Shown one piece after another: positions 1-8,603 of a stretch of DNA of 64,000 nucleotides. The notes under the pieces were generated by a model, which worked only from the letters and a program-made list of their open reading frames with translations, made no database searches and was not told where the DNA came from. Source of the stretch: Sandaracinus sp. (lineage in GTDB: Bacteria > Myxococcota_A > Polyangia > Polyangiales > Houyiibacteriaceae). Both the position numbers and the translations under genes were made by a program. The stretch covers positions 1-64,000 of the forward strand of contig JACKEH010000007.1 in the NCBI GenBank assembly GCA_020633125.1, written 5' to 3'. Every line of letters begins with the position of its first letter. Position 1 is the stretch's first letter.

Positions 1-1474
1 CACGCTCGTCTTCGTCCGCCAACGCGAACGCGAGGTCGTCGCGCGAGCGCGGATCGGCGAGCGTCCCGAGCGCCTGCGTCGCCGCGACACGAAGCTCCGG
101 CCGCGGCGCGGAGAGTTGGCGGCGCAACGCGTCGACCCCACGCGAGCCCTTCACGTGCGCGAAGAGCTCGATCGCGGCGGGCGAGCCCAAGTCGTCTTCG
201 CGAAGCGCCCCCTCCACCGCGGCCGGCTCACGTGCGAAGAGCGCCCGAAGCGTGCTTGCAGCCAGCTCCGCATGGTCACTCGACGGATCCGCCAGCGCGC
301 CGACGAGGGCGTCCAAATCGTCGCGCGACGCGAAGCTCGCGAGCCCACGCAGACCAGCAGCACGAAGCGCCGGCGCGCCCTCGCGAATCGCCTCCCGCAG
401 CGCGGTGAGCAACGTGGGTGAAGGCTCCACCGCCGCGTGGCCGGTCAGCTCGGCCGCGAGCCCGAGCGCCAACGCGCGCCCGAGTCCCACACAGTGGCGC
501 GACGCACGCAGGAGCGACTCGACCGCGTCGACGCCCCAACGCCGAAGCGCCGTCGCGCCGAGATCCGTCAGCACGTCGTCCGCGGCCGCGTCGAGCGCTT
601 CGTGAAGCCGTGCTTCGTCGCGCATCGCGAAGATCAACGACGCGGCGTCGCGCCGTCCCGCGCGGTCACCGTCCCGAAGCGCGGCGCCGAGCGCGGGCAA
701 CACCGACGCGGGGAGCTCACGCAGCGCGCTCGTTCCGATCGAGGCCGCCAGCTCGGCCAACGCGCCAATCGCGAGCGTCGCCGAACGCCCACCGTCCGCG
801 AGCGCGTCGGCGAGCACGGGCAACGCACGGGCGTCACCGCAACGCCCCAGCAGCGGCAACGCCGCGCGACGAGACACGCGGTCGTCCACCAGAGGCGCGA
901 GCTCTTCCCAGGTCAGCTTCGCGCGAACCCGCACCAAGCCGTCGAGGGTCGCGACCCGCTCGAAGGGCTCCGCGCGCCCGAGGCGCCCACGAAGGACCCG
1001 CTCCGCTTCGGGCCCGCCGAGCGCGACCAACGCCTCGAGCGCCGCCGCCGCGACGTTGGTGTCGTCGTCCACCGCGAGCGCGGCCAAGTCGGGCGCGGCG
1101 ACCGGATCCCCCGCTGCGCCGAGCGCCTCGGCGTAGAACTTTCGCGCGCCGCTCGTGTCTTCGCGCAGCGCGCGTCGCAAGCGCGCGACGGCCGGAGCCC
1201 CCAACGCCGCGAGCACTTCCAGCGCCGCGTTGCGACGACCGACGTTGTCGGCTTGGGCGACCGCGTGCACGAGCTCTTCGAGCAGGCTCTCGAGCGGCGC
1301 CGCGTGACGAAGGATTTGAACCGCCTCCTGCCGCACACGCCAATCGACGTCACCGAGTGCCGCGACGGCAGCCTTCTCGCGCCCCTCGGGGTGAAGCTCG
1401 CGAAGCGCGCGCCGTCGCGTCTCCGCCGCGTCGTCCTCCGCGCTCGGACGCAGACTCTGAGAGCGTTCGGTCAT
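1..1474 (-). CDS. HEAT-repeat protein of the chemotaxis operon (partial, 3' end beyond window)
   Basis: The frame opens at an ATG at 1474 that overlaps the stop of the upstream cheW by 4 bases (ATGA) and stays open to the left edge, so about 491 codons are visible. The protein is a chain of Ala/Leu-rich helical pairs of about 30 residues with recurrent patterns such as ALGDVDWRVRQEAVQIL and ALREDDLGSPAAIEL, typical of HEAT or PBS-lyase repeats. No membrane segment or enzyme motif is visible. HEAT proteins are scaffolds; the overlap with cheW suggests it works with this signalling complex, perhaps as a protein docking platform (inference). The C-terminus is unseen, so a further domain cannot be excluded. 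Confidence 0.85.
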   Translation of the reverse strand, partial: MTERSQSLRPSAEDDAAETRRRALRELHPEGREKAAVAALGDVDWRVRQEAVQILRHAAPLESLLEELVHAVAQADNVGRRNAALEVLAALGAPAVARLRRALREDTSGARKFYAEALGAAGDPVAAPDLAALAVDDDTNVAAAALEALVALGGPEAERVLRGRLGRAEPFERVATLDGLVRVRAKLTWEELAPLVDDRVSRRAALPLLGRCGDARALPVLADALADGGRSATLAIGALAELAASIGTSALRELPASVLPALGAALRDGDRAGRRDAASLIFAMRDEARLHEALDAAADDVLTDLGATALRRWGVDAVESLLRASRHCVGLGRALALGLAAELTGHAAVEPSPTLLTALREAIREGAPALRAAGLRGLASFASRDDLDALVGALADPSSDHAELAASTLRALFAREPAAVEGALREDDLGSPAAIELFAHVKGSRGVDALRRQLSAPRPELRVAATQALGTLADPRSRDDLAFALADEDER

Positions 1475-1956
1475 GCCGGCATCGCCTCCGGGACGTCGAC
1501 GGCCTGCGCGGGCGCGGCGACACGGTCGACGTCGATCACGAACCAGAGGCCTTCGGCGGTCGCGAACACCGCCGCGATGCCGCGCGCTTCGTCGCCGCTG
1601 CCCAGACGCGGCACCGCACGTTGTTGCTCCACCCCGGCGCCGAACACCTCCGTCACCGCGTCGACCACGAGGCCGACCGTGCGCCCGTCGCCTTCGACGA
1701 GGATCCACTTCGTGCGCCGCGTGGCCGCGACGGGTGGCAAACCGAAACGACGTCTCAGATCGAGCACCGGGACCACCATGCCGCGATGGTCGGCCACTCC
1801 GAGGACGCTCGGCGGCGCGTGGGGAAGCTCGACCACCCCGAGCGGGTTGATGATCTCCCGCACGCGCAAGATCTCGACCGCGTAGCGCACCTCGCCGACG
1901 ACGAACCCGACGAGGTTCTTCGTGCGATCACTTCGGTTCCTGGACGTCTGTCCCAT
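1471..1956 (-). CDS. cheW: CheW-like coupling protein (second copy)
   Basis: 161 residues, about the usual CheW length, with the CheW fold throughout: the N-terminal strand LVGFVVGEVRYAVEI, the ELPHAPPSVLGVADHRG segment and PVLDLRRRFGL. CheW is a cytoplasmic adaptor that joins chemoreceptors to CheA. The ATG at 1956 follows the stop of the first cheW by two bases; the frame is open much further upstream, but that stretch overlaps cheW and cheA and is not coding. It shares little exact sequence with the neighbouring CheW, so this is an old duplication or a functional split between two adaptors. Confidence 0.9.
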   Translation of the reverse strand: MGQTSRNRSDRTKNLVGFVVGEVRYAVEILRVREIINPLGVVELPHAPPSVLGVADHRGMVVPVLDLRRRFGLPPVAATRRTKWILVEGDGRTVGLVVDAVTEVFGAGVEQQRAVPRLGSGDEARGIAAVFATAEGLWFVIDVDRVAAPAQAVDVPEAMPA

Positions 1957-1958
1957 GG

Positions 1959-2486
1959 TCAGCCTCGCTCGATTCGCGCGAAGAGCGGTTCGGGATCCAA
2001 GAGCACGATCAGCTCGCGTCCGGCGTCCTCGACCTCGCGTTTGGACCGCGGACGTCCGACGCCGATCACGTGATCGGAGAGGTCGCCGCCCACCGCTTGT
2101 GCGAGCTCGACCTCGTCCTCCGCGAGCCGATGCACCTGCTGCACCTCGTCGACGAGCGCACCGACGACCTCGCCACCGACGTCCACCAGGAGGATGCGTG
2201 CGTGCTTCTCCGGAAGTCGCTCTTCGACGCGCATCAGCCGACGCAAATCGACGACGGTCGTGATCACACCACGCACCGAGACGATGCCGAGCACGAAACG
2301 CGGCGCACGAGGCACCGGTGTGATCGGCGGCAGCTTCAGGATCTCGCGTACCCGCGCGAGCGGAAAGCCGTAGGTGTCGTCGGCCAGCGAGAACGCGAGC
2401 ACCTCGCGGAGCGAAGGCGCGCTCTTCGTCTCCGACGCGCCGGGCTTCGCCGGGACCATGGTCTGGCGCTTGACGAGGTCGCTCAT
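1959..2486 (-). CDS. cheW: CheW-like coupling protein (first copy)
   Basis: 175 residues with a single CheW domain from about residue 28 (VLAFSLADDTYGFPLARVREIL) through VPRAPRFVLGIVSVRG and TTVVDLRRLM. The N-terminal 25 residues are a Lys/Pro/Ser-rich tail. The ATG at 2486 overlaps the cheA stop by 4 bases (ATGA), indicating translational coupling. It would link CheA to receptors; no methyl-accepting receptor, CheR or CheB is visible in the window, so those partners must be encoded elsewhere, perhaps beyond the left edge. Confidence 0.92.
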   Translation of the reverse strand: MSDLVKRQTMVPAKPGASETKSAPSLREVLAFSLADDTYGFPLARVREILKLPPITPVPRAPRFVLGIVSVRGVITTVVDLRRLMRVEERLPEKHARILLVDVGGEVVGALVDEVQQVHRLAEDEVELAQAVGGDLSDHVIGVGRPRSKREVEDAGRELIVLLDPEPLFARIERG

Positions 2487-4594
2487 CGACGCCCCTCCCC
2501 GAGCGTTCGCTCGGTCGACGAATGCACTTCGTCGAGCAGGCCCGGCGCGTCGAGCACCAGCGCGACACGCTGATCGCCGAGGTCCGTCGCCCCCGAGAAC
2601 CCGCGCACCCGCGAGAGGCTCTTGCCGAGCGCCTTGATGACGATGTCTTGCTGGCCTTCGAGCCCGTCGACCACGAGCCCCATGCGCTTCTGGCCGACGG
2701 CGACCACCACCAGGTAGCGTCGCCCGCCACGCGCGTCGCTCTGCGTCCGAAAGAGCTCGTCGAGGCGAAGAATCGTGAGCGTCTCGCCCCGAAGCGTGAC
2801 CACCTCGCGTCCTTCCACGCGGCGCACGCGCCGTGGGTCGAAGACGATGGCCTCCTGCACGGCGGTGATCGGCAGCGCGTATTCGCGTCCACCGACGCGC
2901 ACGAGCAGCGCGCTGATGATCGCGAGCGTGACCGGAAGCGTGATCGTGAGCTTCGTGCCCGCGCCCACCTCCGACTGCACGTCGATGACCCCGCCGAGCC
3001 GCCCGATGTTCGTCTTCACGACGTCCATGCCGACGCCGCGACCGCTCAAGTCGGAGGCCTTCGTGCGCGTGCTGAAGCCCGGCAGGAAGATGAGCTGGAG
3101 CGCCTCGTCGCGGCTCATGTCGGCGGCGACGTCTTCCGTCACGAGGCCACGACGGATCGCGGTCTCGACGAGCACCTGCGGGTTGATGCCCGCGCCGTCG
3201 TCCTCGATCTCGATGACGACGTGGTTGCCCTTCTGGTAGGCGTTGAGCACGAGGGTGCCGGTACCCGGCTTGCCTGCCGATTCGCGGATCTTCGGCAGCT
3301 CGATGCCGTGGTCGATCGCGTTGCGAATCAGGTGCATCAGCGGATCGCTCAGCTCTTCGACGATGAGCTTGTCGATCTCCGTCTCGGCGCCCGTCACCAC
3401 GAGCTGCACTTCTTTGTCGTGCTCGCGGGCGACCTGGCGAACGATGCGCGCGAGGCGATCGAAGGTCTGCCCGAGGGGCACCATGCGGACGTCGAGGATG
3501 CCGTCTTGAAGCTCCTCGAGGTGTCGCTCGAAGCCGCGGTTGATGCGGTGCAGATCGATGGCGAGCTGACGAAGCTCGGGGCGACCCCGCAGCTTCTCCG
3601 TCAGCCGCATCACCGCGCTGCGCACGATCGCGAGCTCCCCCACCACGTTCATGAGGTGGTCGAGCTTGCGAATGTCGACACGAACGGTGTGCGCAACGGA
3701 TCGCAGCGAGAGCTGGTCCGCCGTGACCTCGCGACGCGCGACCGGCGGCTCCGAAGGAGCTCGAGGGGGCGCGGGGGGCGCCGAGGTCGGACGCGGCGTG
3801 GGCAACGGGGCCGGCGGCACCAACGCGTGATGCTCCGTCGACCGCACGGACGTGGCCGGGCTCGTGCCTCGCGAGAGGCGCTCGAGCGTCGCCCCTTCGC
3901 CGCCGAGCACGTCCTCGAGCGTCGCCGGGGTCGCGCTGCTCGCGAGCAGCACGTCGAGATCGATCGCATCGCCGTCGCCCCCGCTGGAGCTCGGTAGGTA
4001 GGTGATGATCTCGGCGATCGACTTCGCCCGCGCCTTCAGGTCTTCGAGCTGCGTGTCGATCGTCGTGAGGCTGAAACGAACCTTCAGCCGGTAGAGCGCC
4101 ACGCCCTTCGCCACGTTCGTGCGAAGGCGGTGCTCCTCGTACTCGGTGAGCACGGCGAGCACCGACGTGTCGATCGCGTAGGCGGAGAGCTCGTCTTCGA
4201 CTGGCGGACGCGACGCGCCGACGCTCGTGAGCTCTTCGAGGAAGCCGAGGACGTCGACCTCCGAGACCTCGACGTCCGGCGACTCCGCGAGCAGACGCTG
4301 AAAGACCTCGACACCTTCGAAGAGGACGTCGAGCAGCTCGGTCTCGAGCACCTTTCGACCGAGCCGCAGGTCGTCGAGCAGGTCTTCGAGCGCGTGCGCG
4401 ACCTCGCCGAGCCGGCCGTAGCCGAACATGCCGGCGATGCCCTTGAGCGTGTGAACCGCGCGAAAGACCTCGTTGATGAGCTCCTGCGAGGGCAGGTTGT
4501 CCTTCTGCGCCTGGTCGAGCAGCAGCAGGTCGCGCGAGAGGGACTCGACGATCTCTTGCGCTTCGGCGAGAAACTCGTCCCGCAGCTCGCTCAC
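2483..4594 (-). CDS. cheA: Chemotaxis histidine kinase CheA
   Basis: 703 residues. Domains in order: an HPt domain with the phospho-acceptor in FRAVHTLKGIAGMFG (His48), a linker with a Pro-rich stretch around residues 300-340, a dimerisation helix pair, a HATPase domain with N box (LMHLIRNAIDHG), G1 (IEDDGAGIN) and G2 (LSGRGVGMDVVKTNIGRLGG), and a C-terminal CheW-like regulatory domain (VGGREYALPITAVQEAI). No separate P2 CheY-docking domain is obvious. I chose the GTG at 4594 because it overlaps the receiver stop (GTGA) and the HPt begins directly after it; the longer open frame upstream lies inside the receiver gene. It autophosphorylates and passes phosphate to the adjacent receiver (family knowledge). 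Confidence 0.95.
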   Translation of the reverse strand: MSELRDEFLAEAQEIVESLSRDLLLLDQAQKDNLPSQELINEVFRAVHTLKGIAGMFGYGRLGEVAHALEDLLDDLRLGRKVLETELLDVLFEGVEVFQRLLAESPDVEVSEVDVLGFLEELTSVGASRPPVEDELSAYAIDTSVLAVLTEYEEHRLRTNVAKGVALYRLKVRFSLTTIDTQLEDLKARAKSIAEIITYLPSSSGGDGDAIDLDVLLASSATPATLEDVLGGEGATLERLSRGTSPATSVRSTEHHALVPPAPLPTPRPTSAPPAPPRAPSEPPVARREVTADQLSLRSVAHTVRVDIRKLDHLMNVVGELAIVRSAVMRLTEKLRGRPELRQLAIDLHRINRGFERHLEELQDGILDVRMVPLGQTFDRLARIVRQVAREHDKEVQLVVTGAETEIDKLIVEELSDPLMHLIRNAIDHGIELPKIRESAGKPGTGTLVLNAYQKGNHVVIEIEDDGAGINPQVLVETAIRRGLVTEDVAADMSRDEALQLIFLPGFSTRTKASDLSGRGVGMDVVKTNIGRLGGVIDVQSEVGAGTKLTITLPVTLAIISALLVRVGGREYALPITAVQEAIVFDPRRVRRVEGREVVTLRGETLTILRLDELFRTQSDARGGRRYLVVVAVGQKRMGLVVDGLEGQQDIVIKALGKSLSRVRGFSGATDLGDQRVALVLDAPGLLDEVHSSTERTLGEGRR

Positions 4595-4974
4595 TTGGTC
4601 TCCCCCAAGACCCGCCGGGCGGTCGCGGCGAGCGACACGGTGTCGAAGGGTTTCGCGAGGAAAGCGTCCGCGCCGAGCTCCAGCCCTCGACGTCGTTCGA
4701 CCTCGCTGGCTTCGGTGCTGATCAGGATGACCGGCGTGGCGCGGTGGACCTCCGACCGGCGAAGAAAAGACACCAGCTCCAGGCCGTTGATGTCGGGCAT
4801 GTTCACGTCGACGACGACGAGCCCCCAAGGCTCCCGCGGGAGCACCCGCAGCGCCTCGAAGCCACTCTTCGCCTCCGCCACGTCCGCGCCGAGCTCGGTC
4901 TCCAACGACGCGCGCACGAACGCGCGCATCGCGCTGCTGTCGTCGACCACGAGGACTCGAAGCACGTCGTCCAT
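4591..4974 (-). CDS. CheY-type single-domain response regulator
   Basis: 127 residues forming a lone receiver domain: acidic pair Asp11-Asp12, phospho-acceptor Asp56 (VVVDVNMP), the conserved Thr in LISTEAS and Lys in LAKPFD. No output domain. First gene of the che operon, coupled to cheA by a GTGA overlap, so it is the natural phosphate sink or output of this CheA. Its promoter region contains the inverted-repeat element at 5001-5164. Confidence 0.93.
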   Translation of the reverse strand: MDDVLRVLVVDDSSAMRAFVRASLETELGADVAEAKSGFEALRVLPREPWGLVVVDVNMPDINGLELVSFLRRSEVHRATPVILISTEASEVERRRGLELGADAFLAKPFDTVSLAATARRVLGETK

Positions 4975-5000
4975 GCTATCGGAACCGAGCCCGCGGACCT

Positions 5001-5164
5001 AGTACCTCTCCACAGGAGTCTCGACCGGTTGATGGCGGTCCTCGACCTCGATCTCGGCCCCACGCCTCCTCGAATAGGCTTCGGCCTGTCCTTCGTCGCC
5101 GCGGAACCGACCTCGAGACCGATCCTCCACCCTGAACCGACCAAGACTCCTGTGGAGAGGTACT
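5001..5164. repeat. 164-bp element with 21-bp perfect terminal inverted repeats
   Basis: Bases 5001-5021 and 5144-5164 are perfect reverse complements (arm contains CTCTCCACAGGAGTC), separated by 122 bases. Beyond the perfect arms the similarity continues imperfectly inward for about 35 bases on each side. The element lies between the recO stop and the receiver start, 27 bases from the latter. No target duplication or reading frame is evident. It could be a MITE-like insertion, or a large cruciform or RNA hairpin separating recO from the che operon. Confidence 0.7.
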
Positions 5165-5240
5165 CGAAGCGAGCGACATCGGGGAGGACATCGACGGGTT
5201 TCGCCGGCGACGCCGGCACCGCGGTTCCCACCGGGTCCGG

Positions 5241-5948
5241 TCAGTCGCCGCGCTTGCCGACGTGCGCCACCACGAAGGCGTCGAGCGCCGGGCGCGCCTC
5301 CGCGATCTCGCTCGGCTCGAACACCACGTGCTCGAACCCCTCCTGCATCGCGTCGCGAAGGCGCGCGCGCGCCCCCGCCGAGAGCAAGAAGGGCCCTCCG
5401 CCGTGGCGTCTCGACACCAAGGTGCCGCGCTGGGGATCGAAATACGCTGGCCGATCCGGCGGGCACGGCTCCCCGCTCACGCCGCAGAGCTCCAGCTCGG
5501 GGCTCGCCCCGAAGAGCGCCAACACCCGGACGCGAAACGCGAGACCGAGCCCTTCCTCGTGGGCCACGCCGACCTCCGCGACCGCCGCGAGAAAGACGTC
5601 CAGCGCGTCGAAGACCTCGGGGTCACCTTGCCCCTCCACGCAGAGCTGACGCACGAAGGCGGTCCCGTCCCCGGCCAGGCGCATGCGAGCCAACGACGCG
5701 AGCAGCCCGGGGTGGCTTCGACGCACGAGGGCCTCGTTCAAGGTCCCGAGCCCACGTCCCGGCCGCCACGTCACCGCGAGCCGTTGAAAAGGCTCGAGCG
5801 CTCCCCCGAAACGCTTTCGGCTCCGTCGGGCCCCACGCGCCAACACGCCGAGCGTGCCGTGCTCACGGGTCAGCAAGGTCAGGACACGGTCGTGGTCGCG
5901 AAAGTCGACCGCCCGCAGGAGAAACGCGTCGTCCCGCAGCTCCGGCAC
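5241..5948 (-). CDS. recO: DNA repair protein RecO
   Basis: 235 residues, normal for RecO. The N-terminal OB-fold carries the family hallmarks (LLRAVDFRDHDRVLTLLTREHG, GVLARGARRSRKRFGGALEPFQ), followed by the all-helical domain and a degenerate zinc site: CGVSGEPC is kept, but the second Cys pair is replaced by SRRH. RecO helps load RecA on SSB-coated DNA in the RecFOR pathway. GTG start at 5948, 21 bases after the rodZ-like gene, so it is probably the last gene of the same operon. Confidence 0.93.
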   Translation of the reverse strand: MPELRDDAFLLRAVDFRDHDRVLTLLTREHGTLGVLARGARRSRKRFGGALEPFQRLAVTWRPGRGLGTLNEALVRRSHPGLLASLARMRLAGDGTAFVRQLCVEGQGDPEVFDALDVFLAAVAEVGVAHEEGLGLAFRVRVLALFGASPELELCGVSGEPCPPDRPAYFDPQRGTLVSRRHGGGPFLLSAGARARLRDAMQEGFEHVVFEPSEIAEARPALDAFVVAHVGKRGD

Positions 5949-5969
5949 GAGCCCTCGGAAGCGTCGCGC

Positions 5970-6539
5970 TCAGGCCGAGAGGACCCGAACGTCCGAAGCC
6001 GACTGCGAGAGCTCGACCGGCACGTCGCGATGCCGCGGACGAAGCACGATCGACAACGCGAGCGTGAAGAGAATGAGCAGGACGACGACCGCGATGGCGA
6101 GGCCGAAGCGGCGACCCTTTTCGTTCGCCACCAGCGCCGTAATTGCCGTCGGCGCCGGTGCCGGTGCGCGTCCGGAGTCGTAGCGCGCCACCACCTGGGT
6201 GTCGTCGAGACCGAGCGCGCGGGAGTACGAGCGCAGGAAGCCACGCACGAAGACGTCGCCGGGGAGCTGCTCGTGGCGGTCGTTCTCGAGGTCGCGAAGG
6301 ACCTTGAGCGGGATGCGCGTGGTTTGAGCGATCTCCTCGAGCGACACCGCGCGAAGCTCACGCTCGCGGCGCAAGTAGTCGCCGACCGCGGGCTCCAACG
6401 CCCGCTCCGCGCTCGAGAGGTGGCTGGGCATCGCACGATGCCGCCCCGAGTCGTTCCGCTGCGCTTCGCGGCGCGCGGCGTCCAACGTGGCGTCCATCTT
6501 CTGGCGGCTCGCCCGAAAGTCCTTCGTCGCGTCGTTCAC
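5970..6539 (-). CDS. rodZ: RodZ-like membrane-anchored helix-turn-helix protein
   Basis: 189 residues from a GTG at 6539 that overlaps the upstream stop by 4 bases. After a charged N-terminal tail comes a RodZ/Xre-type HTH (VGDYLRRERELRAVSLEEIAQ to FLRSYSRALGLD), then one transmembrane helix (FGLAIAVVVLLILFTLALSIVL) and only a short outer tail of about 25 residues, shorter than in enterobacterial RodZ. RodZ links MreB to the membrane in cell-shape control. The pilF/pilW-like neighbour upstream matches the known pilW-rodZ synteny. An internal ATG is a possible later start. Confidence 0.85.
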   Translation of the reverse strand: MNDATKDFRASRQKMDATLDAARREAQRNDSGRHRAMPSHLSSAERALEPAVGDYLRRERELRAVSLEEIAQTTRIPLKVLRDLENDRHEQLPGDVFVRGFLRSYSRALGLDDTQVVARYDSGRAPAPAPTAITALVANEKGRRFGLAIAVVVLLILFTLALSIVLRPRHRDVPVELSQSASDVRVLSA

Positions 6540-7375
6540 TGCGTGACCTCGTCGGAAGGCAGGTCGGAACTGGAATCCTGAGGGGGCTGCGCCGACGCGT
6601 CGAGCAGACGCTGGCAGGCTCGCCCGTCGGCCGAATCCGAGCCGAGCGCCACACAACGCTCGAGGTCGGCCACGGCGTCGGCGTGCTGGCCCAGCCGCGC
6701 GCGCGTCTCGCCACGGAGGCGCCACGCGTTCTGAAGCTGAGGCGCATCGGCGCAGCTCGGGTCGGCTTCGAGGGCCGCCACGAGCGCGACCTCGGCCTCT
6801 TCGAACTGGCCGAGCTCGAAGTACGCGCGGCCGAGCATGTGATGGCCGACGCAGAAACGCGGCTGGACCTGCACGGCGTTGCGAAGCGGTTCCACCGCTT
6901 CGGCCGGACGGTTCCACTCGAGGTAGACGCGCCCGAGGTTGCCCCACGCGAGGTGCGGGGCGGTGTTCATCTCGTCGCTCGCGGCCGCGAGCAAGACCTC
7001 GGCCGCCTCTTCGTGCTTGCCGCGCTCGAGCAAGACGTTGCCCAGGAGGTTGCGTGCCTCGGCCAGCGTGGCGCCGTGACGCTCCTGCTCGACCAAGAGC
7101 TCCACGCCCTGCCGCGCGTGGGTCTCGGCCACGGGCGTGTTGCCGCGCTGCGCCTGGATCATCGCCAGCAGCAAATGCGCCTCGGCGTTGTCCGGGTCGA
7201 GCTCGAGGGCCTGTCGGAGGTGTCCGATGGCACCGGGTACGTTGCTTTCTTCGTGCAAGGCCGCCGCCAACTCCAGCTCGCGACGCGAGCGTTCGATGTC
7301 CGCCGACGAGGAGCTACCGACGCAGCCCACGGCAGCGACGGAAACGAAGGAAGCGAGGAGTACGAAGCCGCGCAT
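6536..7375 (-). CDS. TPR lipoprotein, PilF/PilW-like
   Basis: 279 residues from the ATG at 7375, chosen because it opens a lipoprotein signal (VLLASFVSVAAVGC) with the lipid-anchored Cys near residue 18; upstream in-frame codons have no such signal. About five tetratricopeptide repeats follow (for example AIGHLRQALELDPDNAEAHLLLA and AWGNLGRVYLEWNRPAEAVEPLRNAV), then a Ser/Asp/Gln tail. PilF/PilW lipoproteins assemble type IV pilus secretin rings in the outer membrane; position before rodZ supports this, but other TPR lipoproteins look alike. Confidence 0.85.
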   Translation of the reverse strand: MRGFVLLASFVSVAAVGCVGSSSSADIERSRRELELAAALHEESNVPGAIGHLRQALELDPDNAEAHLLLAMIQAQRGNTPVAETHARQGVELLVEQERHGATLAEARNLLGNVLLERGKHEEAAEVLLAAASDEMNTAPHLAWGNLGRVYLEWNRPAEAVEPLRNAVQVQPRFCVGHHMLGRAYFELGQFEEAEVALVAALEADPSCADAPQLQNAWRLRGETRARLGQHADAVADLERCVALGSDSADGRACQRLLDASAQPPQDSSSDLPSDEVTQ

Positions 7376-7519
7376 AGGCACGCCCGAGATGGAACCATCC
7401 GGGAGGCGGGATCTACCGAGGGGACCGGGCGCGGTCAAGCCGCACCGCCCAACCGTCGGGGCGACTCGTCCGGCATCCGGCAAAACCCTGACACCAAACA
7501 GGGATACGACAACCGTCCC

Positions 7520-8191
7520 TCAGTTCGACCCACCGCGCACCTCTTCCTTCGTCCCGAGCAGCTCGTAGAGCCGCCGGAGCGCGTCGAGGTCGGGGAGGAC
7601 GATGAGCTCGTCGACGATCCGAAGGTAGCCCCCGTCGCGAAGCTGCTGAACCGCGCGCTTCACCGTGTCGACGTCGAGGCCGACCCGGCTGGAGAGCTCG
7701 AGGGGCGAGAGCTGGAGGCTCGCTTGGTTGCCCTCACGCCGCTTCGCGGTCGCCGCGAGCCGGAGCAACGTGTTCACCACCCGCGAGGGGTGGTCCCGCA
7801 GCATCGCGTTCTCGAGCTGCTCCTCGGCATCTCTCAGCCGGCGCACGAGCTGCTCGACGAGCCGAAGTGCGACCTCGCGGCTGCTGGCCAGGAGCACGGC
7901 GAAGGTCTCGCGGTCGAGCGCGAGCACGTGCAGGTCGGTGAGCGCGACCGCCGTCGCCGTGCGGTGGCTCGAGGAGAGCAGCGCGTCCTCGCCGAAGAGG
8001 TCGCCGGGACGCAACACCGTGAGGCTCCGCTCGGTCGAGCGGATGCGTTTCACGAGCCGCACCCGCCCTTCCTCCACGAGGAAACACTCCTCGGCGGGTG
8101 TCCCCTCGGAGTAGATCGTCGCGCCGGCCTCGAAGTGCCTACCGAAGCGCGCGAAGAGCCGCTTGCGCTCGTCCTCGCCGAGCTGGTCCAT
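7520..8191 (-). CDS. Crp/Fnr family transcriptional regulator
   Basis: 223 residues. The N-terminal cyclic-nucleotide-binding fold runs to about residue 115 (FEAGATIYSEGTPAEECFLVEEGRVRLVKR, LRPGDLFGEDALL), then the long dimer helix, then a winged HTH near residues 165-205 (LSPLELSSRVGLDVDTVKRAVQQLRDGGYL). The N-terminal Cys residues of FNR are absent, so oxygen sensing by an Fe-S cluster is unlikely. It stands alone between the TPR operon and a lipoprotein gene; targets are unknown. Confidence 0.92.
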   Translation of the reverse strand: MDQLGEDERKRLFARFGRHFEAGATIYSEGTPAEECFLVEEGRVRLVKRIRSTERSLTVLRPGDLFGEDALLSSSHRTATAVALTDLHVLALDRETFAVLLASSREVALRLVEQLVRRLRDAEEQLENAMLRDHPSRVVNTLLRLAATAKRREGNQASLQLSPLELSSRVGLDVDTVKRAVQQLRDGGYLRIVDELIVLPDLDALRRLYELLGTKEEVRGGSN

Positions 8192-8275
8192 GGCCGGCCG
8201 GTGTACAGGGATTCCCCGAGAACGTCGAGGGGGCCAGAACGTCGCGCGCGTGCCGTCGACGGGAGCCCCGCGCGC

Positions 8276-8410
8276 TCACCCCTGCAAGGCCGCACGTCGG
8301 CCGGCTCGTTCGGCACTCACGCCGAGCCGGACGAGCTGCGTCCAGAGGAAGACGCTGCCGACCGCGTAGCGGGGGAGGAAGAGAGGCGCCTCGAGAACGC
8401 GTCGAACCAT
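8276..8410 (-). CDS. Small hypothetical protein
   Basis: A 44-codon frame starting at an ATG at 8410. The product begins with MVRRVLEAPLFLPRYAVGSVFLW, so it could form one short hydrophobic segment followed by a basic tail. There is no recognisable family and no strong ribosome site. The surrounding stretch 8192-8603 otherwise contains no gene. It may be spurious. Confidence 0.25.
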   Translation of the reverse strand: MVRRVLEAPLFLPRYAVGSVFLWTQLVRLGVSAERAGRRAALQG

Positions 8411-8589
8411 GAAGACGAAGCTAGCGAGCCCAAGTTTCGGAACGATGTCGCCACGGCAAAATGAACGTGCGAATCGCCCCACCACGTCGGTCGGCCACGT
8501 GGCTGGCGCCGAGGGGCGACGCTGCCGCGAACGATCTCCACGCCGATCCTCCACACGGCAACCCGGATCGAACTTGTGGCCGCGTGTAC

Positions 8590-8595
8590 TAGGCT
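8590..8595 (+). promoter_or_regulatory. -10-like TAGGCT box 8 bases before a start codon
   Basis: TAGGCT followed by 8 bases and the ATG at 8604, with no Shine-Dalgarno sequence. It is one of nine such TANNCT boxes in the window and suggests a leaderless transcript. No clear -35 is visible. Confidence 0.4.
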
Positions 8596-8603
8596 CCGCC
8601 GCG

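Noticed and set aside
418..2073. Long plus-strand frames of 480-550 codons
   Set aside because: Products are Arg/Pro/Ala-rich without domains and lie antisense to the HEAT and CheW genes, which have clear family patterns and coupled starts.
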